NCBI GenBank assembly: GCA_902780405.1
Contig: CACZFI010000006.1
Location: 62,001-126,000, forward strand
Direction: 5' to 3'
Origin: an uncultured Lachnospiraceae bacterium
GTDB taxonomy: Bacteria > Bacillota > Clostridia > Lachnospirales > Lachnospiraceae
DNA length: 64,000 bases
This document shows positions 52,120 through 61,453 of this stretch, piece after piece; position 1 is the first letter of the stretch; the number at the start of each line of letters is the position of its first letter. The notes beneath the pieces were generated by a model that saw only the letters and a program-made list of their open reading frames with translations, was not told the origin of the DNA and ran no database searches. The translations under genes were made by a program, and so were the position numbers.

Positions 52120-53814
52120 CTACATCTGGAAGAATCCAACCATCTCATCCAGCTTCTCTGCCGATGAACGGTTGTCATCCGTGCGCTGAAGCACATCTTC
52201 AGCCTTCTCTGAGATATCCACAACCTTCGCTGCGATATCGGTTGCACCGTTCGCACCTTCCTCGGTTGCCTTGGTGATCTCGTCCAGCGTCTTTCTCATT
52301 GCCTGGATATTGTCGTAGAGACGCTCAGCAACACTGTTGATCTCGGTGATAACCTCGTCGATCTCGGATGCATCCTGATCGTAACGAGCCGAGGTATCCA
52401 CCATGTTCTTGTAATCGGGAAGCACCTGTCCGTCCACGAAGGAAAGGAGTTCCTTGGAATCGCTTACCACGCCCTCAACGGCATCAGATACATTCTGTGT
52501 GATGTCATTGATACGTGATACTGCATCTTTGGTATTCTCTGCGAGAATTCTGATCTCATCCGCAACGACTGCGAAGCCCTTACCTGCTTCACCCGCACGT
52601 GCTGCCTCGATGGCTGCGTTTAATGCAAGCAAGTTGGTCTGGGAAGAAATCTGCAGGATGGTTGCCGAAAGATCCTTGATCTCTTCGATGGCTGCGGTCT
52701 TCTCGATGGAAGCAAGCAGCTGTGCATTGGTTCTGTCGTAGATACGTACTGCCTCATCGTGAGATGCGGTTGTATTCTGGCGAAGTTCCTCTGCGCGCAC
52801 CTTGATCTCTTCGGAAAGCTGCTCACCTAAAGCAGTCTTTTCTCTCATGTGTGAAACTTCCTCTGCAATCATATCGGTGGAAGCGTTCATCTCCTCGGTA
52901 GAAGCCGAGGTCTCCTCCATACCCGCGGAGAGCTCCTGGGTCGTAGCAGAGATGTCTTCGATACTGCCATGTACGAGTTCCATGCTGTTTCTTGTAAGGT
53001 TTGATACGCCCTTCACAGTTTTGGACTCGGACCGAATATTCTTAAGAATATCCGCGATCTGCTCCTTCATATGCTTGGTGGAAGCAGCGATCTGACCGAT
53101 CTCATCCTTTCTGTTGATGAGCGTATCATCAAACATGAAGGAGAAATCTCCCGATTCCATCTTGGATACATGATCCTCTACGCGCGCAACCGCCTTGGCG
53201 ATGGCATCTCCGAGGAAGTATGCAACCACAAGACCGATGACCAAAAGAACAATGGATACCACCAAAAGGGACTTCATGATATCGTTGATCTCAGCCTTGA
53301 CCTCTGCGGAATAGATACCCACGAACCACATACCGATCACCTTGCCGGATGCATCCTTGATGGGCTTGTAGAGCACCTGCGCGCTCTTGCCGAGCACCTC
53401 GGCCTCGCCGCTGTATTCCTTACCGCCCTTTAAGACAGTGCTTACTACGTTCTCTGCAGCCTGGGTTCCGACCTGTCTCTTGCCGGATCCGTCCTTTAAG
53501 TTGGTGGACACACGCGTATCGCCACAGAAGATCGTAGCGATGACGTTGGTACCCTCTGTCAGATCATCGACTGCGACGAAGTTGTCATTGATGAGTTCGC
53601 CGCCCTTAAAAAGCTGGTCGCCCTCCACGCTCCAATCACCCTTGTAGGTGTGACTGATCAGCGTCTCACCCATAGCCGAGTAATTTGCAAGTTCTTCATT
53701 CGTCTTCTCGTAGATTACATTATTCACTTTCGAGTTCACAAACAGAAAAACAACGACAGAAAGAAGAATAACTACCGCAGAAGAACCAAGCGCGATTTTC
53801 CATTTGATTTTCAT
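52120..53814 (-). CDS. Methyl-accepting chemotaxis protein
   Basis: 564 residues. Membrane helix (about 8-26), an outside Cache-type sensor domain (about 35-185, with [20 protein letters not shown] and GMWFVGIY), second helix (about 187-207), HAMP, then the cytoplasmic signalling rod with the conserved hairpin [19 protein letters not shown] and [10 protein letters not shown]. It would pass a chemical signal to CheA. No che genes are in the window, though two FliD-like genes are. The promoter is not evident. Confidence 0.93.
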   Translation of the reverse strand: MKIKWKIALGSSAVVILLSVVVFLFVNSKVNNVIYEKTNEELANYSAMGETLISHTYKGDWSVEGDQLFKGGELINDNFVAVDDLTEGTNVIATIFCGDTRVSTNLKDGSGKRQVGTQAAENVVSTVLKGGKEYSGEAEVLGKSAQVLYKPIKDASGKVIGMWFVGIYSAEVKAEINDIMKSLLVVSIVLLVIGLVVAYFLGDAIAKAVARVEDHVSKMESGDFSFMFDDTLINRKDEIGQIAASTKHMKEQIADILKNIRSESKTVKGVSNLTRNSMELVHGSIEDISATTQELSAGMEETSASTEEMNASTDMIAEEVSHMREKTALGEQLSEEIKVRAEELRQNTTASHDEAVRIYDRTNAQLLASIEKTAAIEEIKDLSATILQISSQTNLLALNAAIEAARAGEAGKGFAVVADEIRILAENTKDAVSRINDITQNVSDAVEGVVSDSKELLSFVDGQVLPDYKNMVDTSARYDQDASEIDEVITEINSVAERLYDNIQAMRKTLDEITKATEEGANGATDIAAKVVDISEKAEDVLQRTDDNRSSAEKLDEMVGFFQM

Positions 53815-53920
53815 ATGTATACCTCCGCAACAATATGTTGGTGTAATCCCAAAATCCCCTTACTCGGATCACCCCACAAGATACATAAGATTCTATCACA
53901 AAGAAATGCTTTTTTCAATA

Positions 53921-53948
53921 AAAAACCCCGAGGTCGAAAGACCCCGGG
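53921..53948 (-). terminator. Intrinsic terminator of rpsF-ssb-rpsR
   Basis: Minus strand hairpin with stems CCCG/CGGG and GGTC/GACC, loop of 4, one bulge, followed by six T residues, 10 bases past the rpsR stop. Confidence 0.8.
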
Positions 53949-53958
53949 ACACTTGATT

Positions 53959-54231
53959 TTACTCTACTACGTAAGGCATGATCGCTACGTGTCTAGCTCT
54001 CTTTACAGCAACTGTAAGCGCTCTCTGATGCTTTGCGCAGTTGCCTGTGATTCTTCTGGGAAGGATCTTTCCGCGCTCGGAAACATACTTTCTCAGTCTG
54101 TTGACATCCTTGTAGCTGATGACAGCGCCTTCCTCAGTACAGAAAGCACAAACCTTTTTTCTTCTGCGGATCGGCCTTCTTCTCATAGGAGCGCCTTCAC
54201 GATCGCCTCTATCTGTCTTATTGTAAGCCAT
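53959..54231 (-). CDS. rpsR: 30S ribosomal protein S18
   Basis: 90 residues. S18 pairs with S6 on the platform of the 30S subunit. [21 protein letters not shown] and [20 protein letters not shown] are conserved. An extended basic N-terminus ([10 protein letters not shown]) precedes the core. Last of rpsF-ssb-rpsR. Confidence 0.96.
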   Translation of the reverse strand: MAYNKTDRGDREGAPMRRRPIRRRKKVCAFCTEEGAVISYKDVNRLRKYVSERGKILPRRITGNCAKHQRALTVAVKRARHVAIMPYVVE

Positions 54232-54248
54232 TGTTCTTCCTCCATATT

Positions 54249-54707
54249 TTACTTAAACGGTAAGTCATTCTCGATACCTTCCGGAATGCTCATGAATCCG
54301 TCTGCTGCACCTTCAGCGGGTGCGGGACGGGAAGCTGTGTCACCGTAAGATGAAGCTCCGCCGCTTCTGTCGGCGTTCTTGCTCTCGGCGAACTCCTGCT
54401 CCTCTACGATCACTTCCGTCGTGTATACCTTGTTGCCGTCCTTGTTGGTGTAGCTTCCGGTCTGAATTCTACCGGATACCACCATCTTGGTGCCCTGATG
54501 CAGATACTTTTCTGCGAACTCACCCTGTCTGCCAAATGCAACGCAAGGGATGAAGTCTGCTGTCTGCTCGTCACCGCCGGCATTGTTACGTCTGCCTCTT
54601 CTGTCTACGGCAAGAGTGTATCTGGCGATTGCCAGAGGCTCTGCTGCCTGTGAATAACGAACCTCGGGGTCTCTGGTGAGACGTCCCATCAATATAACTT
54701 TGTTCAT
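54249..54707 (-). CDS. ssb: Single-stranded DNA-binding protein
   Basis: 152 residues. N-terminal OB fold ([40 protein letters not shown]) is followed by a glycine/alanine-rich linker and the acidic tip ending DLPFK, which differs slightly from the usual DDIPF. It coats single-stranded DNA in replication and repair. Between rpsF and rpsR, the standard order. Confidence 0.95.
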   Translation of the reverse strand: MNKVILMGRLTRDPEVRYSQAAEPLAIARYTLAVDRRGRRNNAGGDEQTADFIPCVAFGRQGEFAEKYLHQGTKMVVSGRIQTGSYTNKDGNKVYTTEVIVEEQEFAESKNADRSGGASSYGDTASRPAPAEGAADGFMSIPEGIENDLPFK

Positions 54708-54723
54708 ATGGAATTCCTCCTAA

Positions 54724-55014
54724 CTACTCTGCGTCAGCTCTAACACAAAGGTATCTGAGAACAGATTCCATGATACGAACATTAGCCTCGATCTTAGCCG
54801 GAGCATCTACGTCACCGTCGAACTGAATGAAGTAGTAGAAACCTTCCTTCATCTTCTGGATCTCGTAAGCGAGTCTCTTCTTGCCCCACTCCTCGACCTC
54901 AGTGACAGTACCGCCAGCTTTCTCGATGATAGCTTTCGCTTTCTCTACGGCTGCTGTTCTGGCTTCATCATCAACCTTTGAACTAACAACCAACGCTAAC
55001 TCATACTTGTTCAT
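54724..55014 (-). CDS. rpsF: 30S ribosomal protein S6
   Basis: 96 residues from ATG 55014 (MNKYELALVVSSKVDDEART), preceded by AAGGAGGTG. KRLAYEIQKMKEGFYYFIQF and the end SVLRYLCVRADAE are typical. An upstream frame to 55086 crosses the leader and is not used. Heads the rpsF-ssb-rpsR operon. Confidence 0.96.
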   Translation of the reverse strand: MNKYELALVVSSKVDDEARTAAVEKAKAIIEKAGGTVTEVEEWGKKRLAYEIQKMKEGFYYFIQFDGDVDAPAKIEANVRIMESVLRYLCVRADAE

Positions 55015-55041
55015 GTGTTTACACCTCCTTATGGTCTGATG

Positions 55042-55061
55042 GCTTCCGTCCTGCCGGAAGC
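55042..55061 (-). promoter_or_regulatory. Candidate S6:S18 autoregulatory leader hairpin
   Basis: Minus strand GCTTCCG-GCAGGA-CGGAAGC in the leader just ahead of the rpsF ribosome site. Known rpsF leaders bind the S6:S18 pair through a hairpin with a CCG element. This one has CCG next to a GGA loop, but full agreement was not tested. Confidence 0.45.
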
Positions 55062-55094
55062 AAGGAATATATGTAGAATATACCACAGAATCCG

Positions 55095-55123
55095 ACTATA
55101 TCATAAACCGGACGCTGTCGCAA
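55095..55123 (-). promoter_or_regulatory. Promoter of rpsF-ssb-rpsR
   Basis: Minus strand TTGCGA (55118-55123), 17-bp spacer, TATAGT (55095-55100), giving a leader of about 75 nt. Confidence 0.65.
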
Positions 55124-55132
55124 GCACTTTTT

Positions 55133-55930
55133 TTAAAAGATGATGAATTTGATCAATCCCAGGATAAACAGATGCAGGGGATAGAAAATGTAAAAGGCCC
55201 ACTTGAAGTTAAGACCGCGCTTCCCGTTATAGAACGCCACCGGCAGAAGGTCAATAAAAGCGCAGGCCTCCGTAAGAGACATGGCCGTAAGTACGGCGAC
55301 CGCTCCCGTAACGGATGCCATCTTCCATCTGCGAAGAAAATACGCCACCGCGATCGCAAGCACACCCATGCCGCCATAATCCGTGCGCAGGAATTCCGCA
55401 AGCAGAAATCCTCCCACGCAAAATCCGGCCGAGAGAATGATCTGAAAAGTGATAAACAGTTTTGACTTCCACAGCCAATCGATCAGGGTGATCGTGAGCA
55501 GTCCGACAGTCAGCGTAAAGAATACATTCTGATATCCGAACTCAAAAAACTTTTTCTCGAGAATGTTTTTCTGTGTCAGTGTCAGTGCAAGATCAAAGGG
55601 CACTTCCGAAAGCACGGAAAAAACCAACATACGCAGCAGATACTTCCATCTGCTTGTCGTATGCATAAGTCCCTCCACCAAAAGGAAGATGAACAATGGG
55701 AATGCGATTCGTCCGATGGCGCGCATCACTGTGTAGGTGATATAAAGCGCATTGTGTTTCACACTTCCGTCCGGGTTGAAATTTGCGGATATGTCCGCAA
55801 AGAGCATCGTCTGCAGGATGACAGCACCTATGTGATCGATCAGCATCGTGACAAGGGCTATGATCTTTAAGGTACTGCCTGAGATCCCTCTTTTTTCGTT
55901 TTTAGCTGTAGCCGTCTGCGCCGCAACCAT
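55133..55930 (-). CDS. TraX family membrane protein
   Basis: 265 residues with about seven hydrophobic helices. STLKIIALVTMLIDHIGAVI at the N-terminus, GRIAFPLFIFLLVEGLMHT and RGLNFKWAFYIFYPLHLFIL at the end match TraX-type proteins, named for the F-plasmid pilin acetylase. Chromosomal Firmicute copies are common and have no proven role; an acyltransferase function on the surface is inferred. It follows fabF by 18 bases on the same strand. Confidence 0.85.
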   Translation of the reverse strand: MVAAQTATAKNEKRGISGSTLKIIALVTMLIDHIGAVILQTMLFADISANFNPDGSVKHNALYITYTVMRAIGRIAFPLFIFLLVEGLMHTTSRWKYLLRMLVFSVLSEVPFDLALTLTQKNILEKKFFEFGYQNVFFTLTVGLLTITLIDWLWKSKLFITFQIILSAGFCVGGFLLAEFLRTDYGGMGVLAIAVAYFLRRWKMASVTGAVAVLTAMSLTEACAFIDLLPVAFYNGKRGLNFKWAFYIFYPLHLFILGLIKFIIF

Positions 55931-55948
55931 ACTGTTTCTCTCCGTTCT

Positions 55949-57211
55949 CTACTCGTAAGCACCCACAAGAATGCTGGAATTCTGTCCGCCGAATCCAAAA
56001 GCATTTGACATTGCGATCTTCACATCTTTCTTTCTCGCTACATTCGGCACGTAGTCGAGATCACACGCGGGATCGGGTGTCTCAAGATTCAGGGTGGGAG
56101 GCACAACGCCCTCCGTTACCGCCTTCACGCAGGCGATCGTCTCCGTTACACCGCCGGCACCCATCATGTGACCGGTCGTTCCCTTGGTGGACGAGATTGC
56201 GATACTGTCCGCAGCATCACCGAAGAGTGTGCGGATCGCTTTGGTCTCGATCACATCGCCCATAGGGGTCGAGGTTCCGTGTGTATTGATATAATCTACA
56301 TCCGCAGGCGCAATTCCGGCCTTGTTGATGCAGCTTCTCATACAATGGATCGCACCGATTCCTTCCGGATGCGGTGAGGTTACATGGTATCCGTCCGTGC
56401 TGTTGGCAAATCCGAGCAGTCTTGCATAGATCTTTGCTCCTCTTGCCTTCGCATGATCCTCTGTCTCTATAATGATGGCACCGCCACCCTCACCCATGAC
56501 AAATCCGTCACGGTTTGCGTCAAAGGGTCTTGAAGCGTGTGTCGGATCATCATTGTTGGTGGAAAGCGCATGTGCTGCGGAAAGTCCCAGGATGTTAAGC
56601 GGTGTGGTCGCCGCCTCCGCACCGACACAGACCATCACATCCGCCTCGCCGCTTTTGACAAAAAGCGCACCAGCTGTGATCGCATCGGCACCGGACGAGC
56701 AGGCTGTCGTCACCGTAACGCTCGGGCCGTGGAAGCCCTTGGCAATGGCGATCTGCGCCGCCCCGATATTTCCGATGACCTTCGGCACAAAGCGCGGGCT
56801 CACCTTGGTATGCACACCCTTGGAGATGCCGTCCTGCGTCTCGGAAATAGTGGCAAGTCCCGCAAACGCGGTTCCGAACGAAATACCGATTCTCTCTGCC
56901 GTAACGCCCTTCGGTTCATTGTCCGTGCCGAATGCTCCGGAGAGTCCCGCGTCCGCAAGCGCCTCCTCGGCAGCCGCATAGCCGTACTGCATAAAGAGAT
57001 CAAGTTCTCTTACCTTCTTTTTGTCCATAAACTGCAAAGGATCAAAATCCTTTACCTCTGCCGCAATTCGGACCGGAAGTTCGGACGCATCAAATCTGGT
57101 AATGTTGCCCACGGCACTCTTCCCTTCGATCAATCCCTTCCAAAATGCATCTACACCGATGCCGCAGGGCGTAACGGCGCCCATTCCGGTTATCACAAGT
57201 TGATTGCTCAT
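55949..57211 (-). CDS. fabF: 3-oxoacyl-ACP synthase II
   Basis: 420 residues. FabF condenses malonyl-ACP with acyl-ACP in fatty-acid elongation. The Cys-His-His triad is seen as TTACSSGADAI, NTHGTSTPMGD and TTGHMMGAGG. The start MSNQLVITGMGAVTPCG is normal. It is 13 bases downstream of an acyl-CoA synthetase gene rather than within a fab cluster, so it may be a second copy for a special chain length. Confidence 0.95.
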   Translation of the reverse strand: MSNQLVITGMGAVTPCGIGVDAFWKGLIEGKSAVGNITRFDASELPVRIAAEVKDFDPLQFMDKKKVRELDLFMQYGYAAAEEALADAGLSGAFGTDNEPKGVTAERIGISFGTAFAGLATISETQDGISKGVHTKVSPRFVPKVIGNIGAAQIAIAKGFHGPSVTVTTACSSGADAITAGALFVKSGEADVMVCVGAEAATTPLNILGLSAAHALSTNNDDPTHASRPFDANRDGFVMGEGGGAIIIETEDHAKARGAKIYARLLGFANSTDGYHVTSPHPEGIGAIHCMRSCINKAGIAPADVDYINTHGTSTPMGDVIETKAIRTLFGDAADSIAISSTKGTTGHMMGAGGVTETIACVKAVTEGVVPPTLNLETPDPACDLDYVPNVARKKDVKIAMSNAFGFGGQNSSILVGAYE

Positions 57212-57224
57212 TCGCTTCTCCTTT

Positions 57225-58916
57225 TTACGGTTCTTCCTTTTCCCAGTCTTTTGCCTTGATCTCCGCCCTGCGGATCTTGCCGCTGGCCGTCTTGGGAAGG
57301 TCCTTCACAAATTCCAGGATCTTCGGTCTCTTATAGGAAGCAAGTGTTCCCTTCAGGATCTTCATCATCTGCTTTTTCAGGCTGTCCGTTCCCTCAGTTT
57401 CATCCGTAAGCACAACGCTTGCTTTGATCGCCTGTCCTCGGATGGGATCGGGTACCGATGTCACGGCACACTCAAGCACGTGAGGCAGTTTCATGATCTC
57501 ATTCTCGATCTCGAAAGGTCCGATACGATAACCGGCCTGCTTGATCACATCGTCCACACGTCCCACATACCAGTAGTAACCCTCATCGTCATAGTATGCC
57601 GTATCACCCGTATGATAATAGCCTTTGTAGACCACATTTTCCGTGCGCTGTTCATCCAGATAATAACCCTTAAAGAGTCCGGGCGGCATGCCGTCCTTCA
57701 CACGGATACAGATCTCGCCGGTCTCTCTCTCATCGCAGGGTGTTCCGTCCGCACGCAGAAGTTCCACTGCAAACTGCGGATTGGGCCGTCCCATAGATCC
57801 CGGATGCGGAGTCTGACCCTCCAGGTTTCCAATGATCAGTGTGCTCTCCGTCTGACCGAAGCCCTCCATGATCCGAAGGCTGGTCTCCTTATAGAACTTC
57901 TCAAAGATTTCCGGATTGAGCGCCTCTCCGGCGGTTGTCACCGCAGAAAGCGAGGACAGATCATAATCCTTCAGTTTCATATGCACCAGCACACGGTATA
58001 CCGTCGGCGGTGCGCAAAAAGTGGTAATGCGATACTTTCCGATCATGTTCAGGATATCATTTGCCACAAATTCATCGTAATCATAAGTAAAGATCGCCGC
58101 CTCGCAGAGCCACTGTCCGTAGAACTTGCCCCAGAGTGCCTTCGCCCATCCCGTATCCGCAATGGAAAGATGCAGACCGTTCGGATCTACCCTGTGCCAG
58201 AAGCGTGCAGTCACGTAATGTCCGAGACCGTACTTATGGCTGTGCTCCGCAATCTTCGGATAAGAAGTCGTACCCGATGTAAAGTACATCAGCATCGTAT
58301 CGTCTCCGCCCGCAGCATTCGAGGGACGTTTCCACTCATCGGAAAAGAAACGGATGTCTCGGTTGAAATTCCGCCAGCCCTTCATCACAGCGCTTCCCAC
58401 CATGATCTTGGCTTTCATGCCGTCATAACTCTTGCAGGCTTTATCCACTTCCTCCGCACAACGGCCGTCCGACGTACACAGAATCGCGGATACCTTTGCC
58501 GCCTTAAATCTGTATTCAAAATCCTTTCTCACAAGAAGAAAGGTTGCGGGAATCGCCACCGCACCGATCTTATGCAGTGCAAGCATTGCGATCCAGAACT
58601 GATAATGTCTCTTCAGAACCAGCATCACGCGATCGCCCTTCTTGATCCCGAGATAACGAAAGTAATTGGCTGCCCGATTGGAATGCAGCATCAGATCCCG
58701 AAAGGTAAACCGGCGTTCCTTTCCGTCCCGGGCCACATGCAGCATGGCAAGACGCTCCGGCTGTTTCTTGCCGAGCACATCAATCACATCGTAGGCAAAA
58801 TTGAACCGATCGATATCATGAAATTCAATTTTCTGCAAAACGCCCTGCTCATCCACACAGGTACTGATGTACTTGCCTGCGATTCCCGGTTCCTTTTTTG
58901 TCGTCATTTTTCCCAT
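57225..58916 (-). CDS. AMP-forming acyl-CoA synthetase
   Basis: 563 residues of the ANL adenylating family, close to medium-chain or acetyl-CoA synthetase-like members. P-loop LMYFTSGTTSYPK, GFGQTEST, YHTGDTAYYDDEGYYWYVGR and the C-terminal lysine loop PKTASGKIRR are complete. It activates a carboxylic acid to acyl-AMP and then acyl-CoA. With fabF downstream it could feed outside fatty acids into lipid synthesis. The promoter and a palindromic operator lie just upstream. Confidence 0.9.
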   Translation of the reverse strand: MGKMTTKKEPGIAGKYISTCVDEQGVLQKIEFHDIDRFNFAYDVIDVLGKKQPERLAMLHVARDGKERRFTFRDLMLHSNRAANYFRYLGIKKGDRVMLVLKRHYQFWIAMLALHKIGAVAIPATFLLVRKDFEYRFKAAKVSAILCTSDGRCAEEVDKACKSYDGMKAKIMVGSAVMKGWRNFNRDIRFFSDEWKRPSNAAGGDDTMLMYFTSGTTSYPKIAEHSHKYGLGHYVTARFWHRVDPNGLHLSIADTGWAKALWGKFYGQWLCEAAIFTYDYDEFVANDILNMIGKYRITTFCAPPTVYRVLVHMKLKDYDLSSLSAVTTAGEALNPEIFEKFYKETSLRIMEGFGQTESTLIIGNLEGQTPHPGSMGRPNPQFAVELLRADGTPCDERETGEICIRVKDGMPPGLFKGYYLDEQRTENVVYKGYYHTGDTAYYDDEGYYWYVGRVDDVIKQAGYRIGPFEIENEIMKLPHVLECAVTSVPDPIRGQAIKASVVLTDETEGTDSLKKQMMKILKGTLASYKRPKILEFVKDLPKTASGKIRRAEIKAKDWEKEEP

Positions 58917-58961
58917 AAAAAGGCCTCTTTCAAATAAAAACAGTTTTCAATATAACTTCAC

Positions 58962-58978
58962 GTGGTTTTCAAAACCAC
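58962..58978. promoter_or_regulatory. Palindromic operator ahead of the acyl-CoA synthetase gene
   Basis: GTGGTTTT-C-AAAACCAC, a perfect 8-bp inverted repeat around one base, placed at the expected transcript start. No T run follows, so it is not a terminator. A dimeric repressor of fatty-acid genes is a reasonable guess; it does not match the FapR or FabT consensus closely. Confidence 0.6.
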
Positions 58979-58983
58979 ATGTA

Positions 58984-59012
58984 ATTTTAATCTGCCGCAC
59001 ATGAAATGTCAA
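58984..59012 (-). promoter_or_regulatory. Promoter of the acyl-CoA synthetase-fabF unit
   Basis: Minus strand TTGACA (59007-59012), 17-bp spacer, TAAAAT (58984-58989). Confidence 0.75.
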
Positions 59013-59015
59013 CCG

Positions 59016-59558
59016 TTATCGTTCAATCCCTGTCCGAGCCGGAACACCCGCATCAAACGGATGCTTCTCCTTCACAAAATTTGTCACGTAATCCGCATGC
59101 GCAAGCAGAGCTTCCGAAGCCTGTGCCCCCGTAAGGATCAGCTCGTTCTTCTCGCCTGCGAGTTCAATCAGTTCAAGCAGATCGTCCTCCGTGACAAAGC
59201 CGTGCCGCTCCGCATGAAGCACCTCATCAAGTATGATCAGGCTTGCGACATCCTTTGCATCGGGCTTTGTACTGCAGGGTGCGCCCACGCGCAGTTTCAC
59301 CTGGGCAAGCAGGCTCCTGCAGATCTCCGCAGTCTTATGCTTTTGCTCCTCTGTCATGTTCCGGGTAAAGCCGTAGCTGACCGGCGGATGCATCAGAAAA
59401 ACGCCGGGCAGATTGCGCAGGATAGAGATCTCGCCGGAGCTTCCGTCCTTTAAAAACTGGACAAAGCACACGGGGATGCCGCGCCCCGCCGCGCGCACCG
59501 CAAGGCCTGTCGCCGCGGTTGTTTTGCCTTTTCCGTTGCCGTAGTAGATGTGTGTCAT
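59016..59558 (-). CDS. cobO: Cob(I)yrinic acid a,c-diamide adenosyltransferase
   Basis: 180 residues, CobA/CobO/BtuR type. P-loop GNGKGKTTAATGLAVRAAGRG at the N-terminus, ASLIILDEVLHAERHG (Walker B) and ELILTGAQASEALLAHADYV follow the family. It puts the adenosyl group on the cobalt of corrinoids. The residues FVQFLKDGSSGEI are near the corrin-binding loop. It follows cobQ on the same strand but is separated by 421 bases that hold repeat copy E. Confidence 0.93.
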   Translation of the reverse strand: MTHIYYGNGKGKTTAATGLAVRAAGRGIPVCFVQFLKDGSSGEISILRNLPGVFLMHPPVSYGFTRNMTEEQKHKTAEICRSLLAQVKLRVGAPCSTKPDAKDVASLIILDEVLHAERHGFVTEDDLLELIELAGEKNELILTGAQASEALLAHADYVTNFVKEKHPFDAGVPARTGIER

Positions 59559-59595
59559 GGTTGCTCCTCTTCTAAGATTCAGTATACAGATGCGA

Positions 59596-59966
59596 GCGGG
59601 ACGGTGATCCGCTGCACCGTGTTGCCGGACACGCTCCCGCTAGTAGAGGGTGCCCCTAGCGGTACTAAGCTCTCAGCCACTTCGTGCCTGAATCGCTAAG
59701 TACCGAGACCCTCTGCTGACCTTGCAACGCGGCACAGCATGGATCACCTGTCAATCGTTCAATCATGCAGTTATACAGTAGATGGCAGCAGGGCGACATA
59801 CCGCATTGCAAGGACAACGTGGAGCCGCCGGCGCTTAGCGAGGTTTTTCACGAGCTTAGCGTCCGCTGCGTGCGGAACTTAGCGCGAGCGTGTCCGGCAA
59901 GGCGATATGTCGGGCGCTGCCTATAACCCTACAACACTACGACAAGATGGCGGATCACCGTCCCGC
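59596..59966 (+). repeat. Dispersed modular repeat, copy E, with 17-bp inverted ends
   Basis: The spacer between cobQ and cobO holds no gene and no cobalamin riboswitch. It is bounded by a perfect 17-bp inverted repeat (GCGGGACGGTGATCCGC at 59596-59612 and its complement at 59950-59966). The core (59803-59903, 101 bp) lies inside, flanked by GGCAGC-type arms at 59784-59800 and 59906-59921. TTGCCGGACACGCT at 59622-59635 is the complement of 59887-59900. A diverged inverted core-like piece (GGTACTAAGC, CGCTAAGTACCGAG) lies at about 59645-59710. Confidence 0.8.
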
Positions 59967-59979
59967 GTGCGCCGCATCC

Positions 59980-61452
59980 TTATAACAGTGCATAGATGGC
60001 GTCCATGTCTAGTTCGCTGCGGAGGACAGCTGCGAGGCGGTCATAGCTTGCGTCCTTCATATCCGTGTAGTCCGTGCGCGACACCTCCGGCGCCTTCTTT
60101 CCGGTAGCAAATGCAAGCACGTCCGCAAGCAACTCGCGGGAGGACGCCGCATCAAAGAATCCGTGCTGATACGTTCCGAAGACGTTGCCGCTTGCCGCAT
60201 AGCGAACCTTATCACCGTCCGCATGTTTCGTCACGCCCGTGTGGATCTCGTAGCCGTGCACACAGCTGCCTGAAAATGCCGTCCAGACTTTAGGCAAGTC
60301 CTCATAGTCGATGTCGGAGGTCTCCGTGCACTTCTTCCCCGTGAGCGTCGTGGACACCGGAAGTAATCCGAGGCCGTCGTCGCTTCCGCCGCTTTCCGAT
60401 CCCTCGGGATCATCCACTTTCTGCCCAAGCATTTGAAAGCCTCCGCAGATGCCCATCACAAGCGTACCGCTTTTTGCAAGTGCGCATACGGCATCCGCGA
60501 GCCCCGTCTTCCGAAGCCATGCAAGATCTGCGATGGTATGCTTACTTCCCGGGAGGATCACAAGATCAGGCGCAGATCCGCCACGCTCCAATTCATCCGG
60601 ATCGGTCAAGTAGCGCACCGCATATGCGCCGTCGGAAAGAAGCGGCTGAAAGTCCGTAAAATTGGAGATCCTCGGGAGCCGAAGCACCGCGATGTCGTAG
60701 ACCCCCGCGGACGCCCCCCGCCTGTTTAGACTTGCGGCCAGCGAATCTTCATCCGGAAGCACAAGATCGTCTAGATAGGGAACAACGCCAAGCACGGGCT
60801 TTCCCGTCACCTCCGCAAGCATCCGCCTTCCGTCTTCAAAGAGTGACCGGTCACCGCGAAAACCATTCACAATAAGACCCGCAACACGCATGCGCTCCGC
60901 TTCCGTAAGAAGATTGAGCGTTCCCACAAGCTGCGCAAAGACGCCACCGCGGTCAATATCGCCCACCAGAAGCACGGGCGCATCCAGGATCTCGGCCAGG
61001 CCCATATTGACAATGTCATCCTGCTTCAGATTGAGTTCCACCGGGCTTCCCGCACCCTCAATGACAATATAATCATGCGTCGCAGCCAGTCTGTTATAGG
61101 CTGCCCGAATTTCCGGCACAAATTCCTTCTTTCTTTGAAAATACTCGGCAGCCCCCATGTTTCCGTAGACTGAACCGTTTAAGACGATCTGTGATCCCCT
61201 GTCTCCCGTGGGTTTTAGGAGGATGGGGTTCATATCGGTATGTGGAAGCGTTCGTGCCGCTTCGGCCTGCATGGCCTGTGCGCGTCCGATCTCTCCACCC
61301 TCCGGCGTCACATAGGAATTCAATGCCATATTCTGAGATTTGAAAGGAGCGACCGTGTATCCGTCGTCCACAAGAATCCTGCACAGTCCCGCAGTGATCA
61401 CGCTTTTTCCGACATTGGACATCGTTCCCTGGATCATCAGATTCTTTGCCAT
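59980..61452 (-). CDS. cobQ: Cobyric acid synthase
   Basis: 490 residues. It amidates the b, d, e and g side chains of adenosyl-cobyrinic diamide using glutamine. The N-terminal ATPase domain (MIQGTMSNVGKSVITAGLCR, FKSQNMALNSYVT, GAGSPVELNL) is followed by a class I glutaminase domain with LVMGICGGFQMLG (Cys nucleophile) and the His/Glu pair in YQHGFFD. Starts one base after the cobD stop. Confidence 0.95.
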   Translation of the reverse strand: MAKNLMIQGTMSNVGKSVITAGLCRILVDDGYTVAPFKSQNMALNSYVTPEGGEIGRAQAMQAEAARTLPHTDMNPILLKPTGDRGSQIVLNGSVYGNMGAAEYFQRKKEFVPEIRAAYNRLAATHDYIVIEGAGSPVELNLKQDDIVNMGLAEILDAPVLLVGDIDRGGVFAQLVGTLNLLTEAERMRVAGLIVNGFRGDRSLFEDGRRMLAEVTGKPVLGVVPYLDDLVLPDEDSLAASLNRRGASAGVYDIAVLRLPRISNFTDFQPLLSDGAYAVRYLTDPDELERGGSAPDLVILPGSKHTIADLAWLRKTGLADAVCALAKSGTLVMGICGGFQMLGQKVDDPEGSESGGSDDGLGLLPVSTTLTGKKCTETSDIDYEDLPKVWTAFSGSCVHGYEIHTGVTKHADGDKVRYAASGNVFGTYQHGFFDAASSRELLADVLAFATGKKAPEVSRTDYTDMKDASYDRLAAVLRSELDMDAIYALL

Positions 61453-61453
61453 A

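Noticed and set aside
58962..58978. Palindrome as a transcription terminator
   Set aside because: No T run follows on either strand and it lies at a promoter.
59559..59979. Cobalamin riboswitch ahead of cobO
   Set aside because: No B12-box or typical receptor core could be seen; the sequence matches the dispersed repeat.
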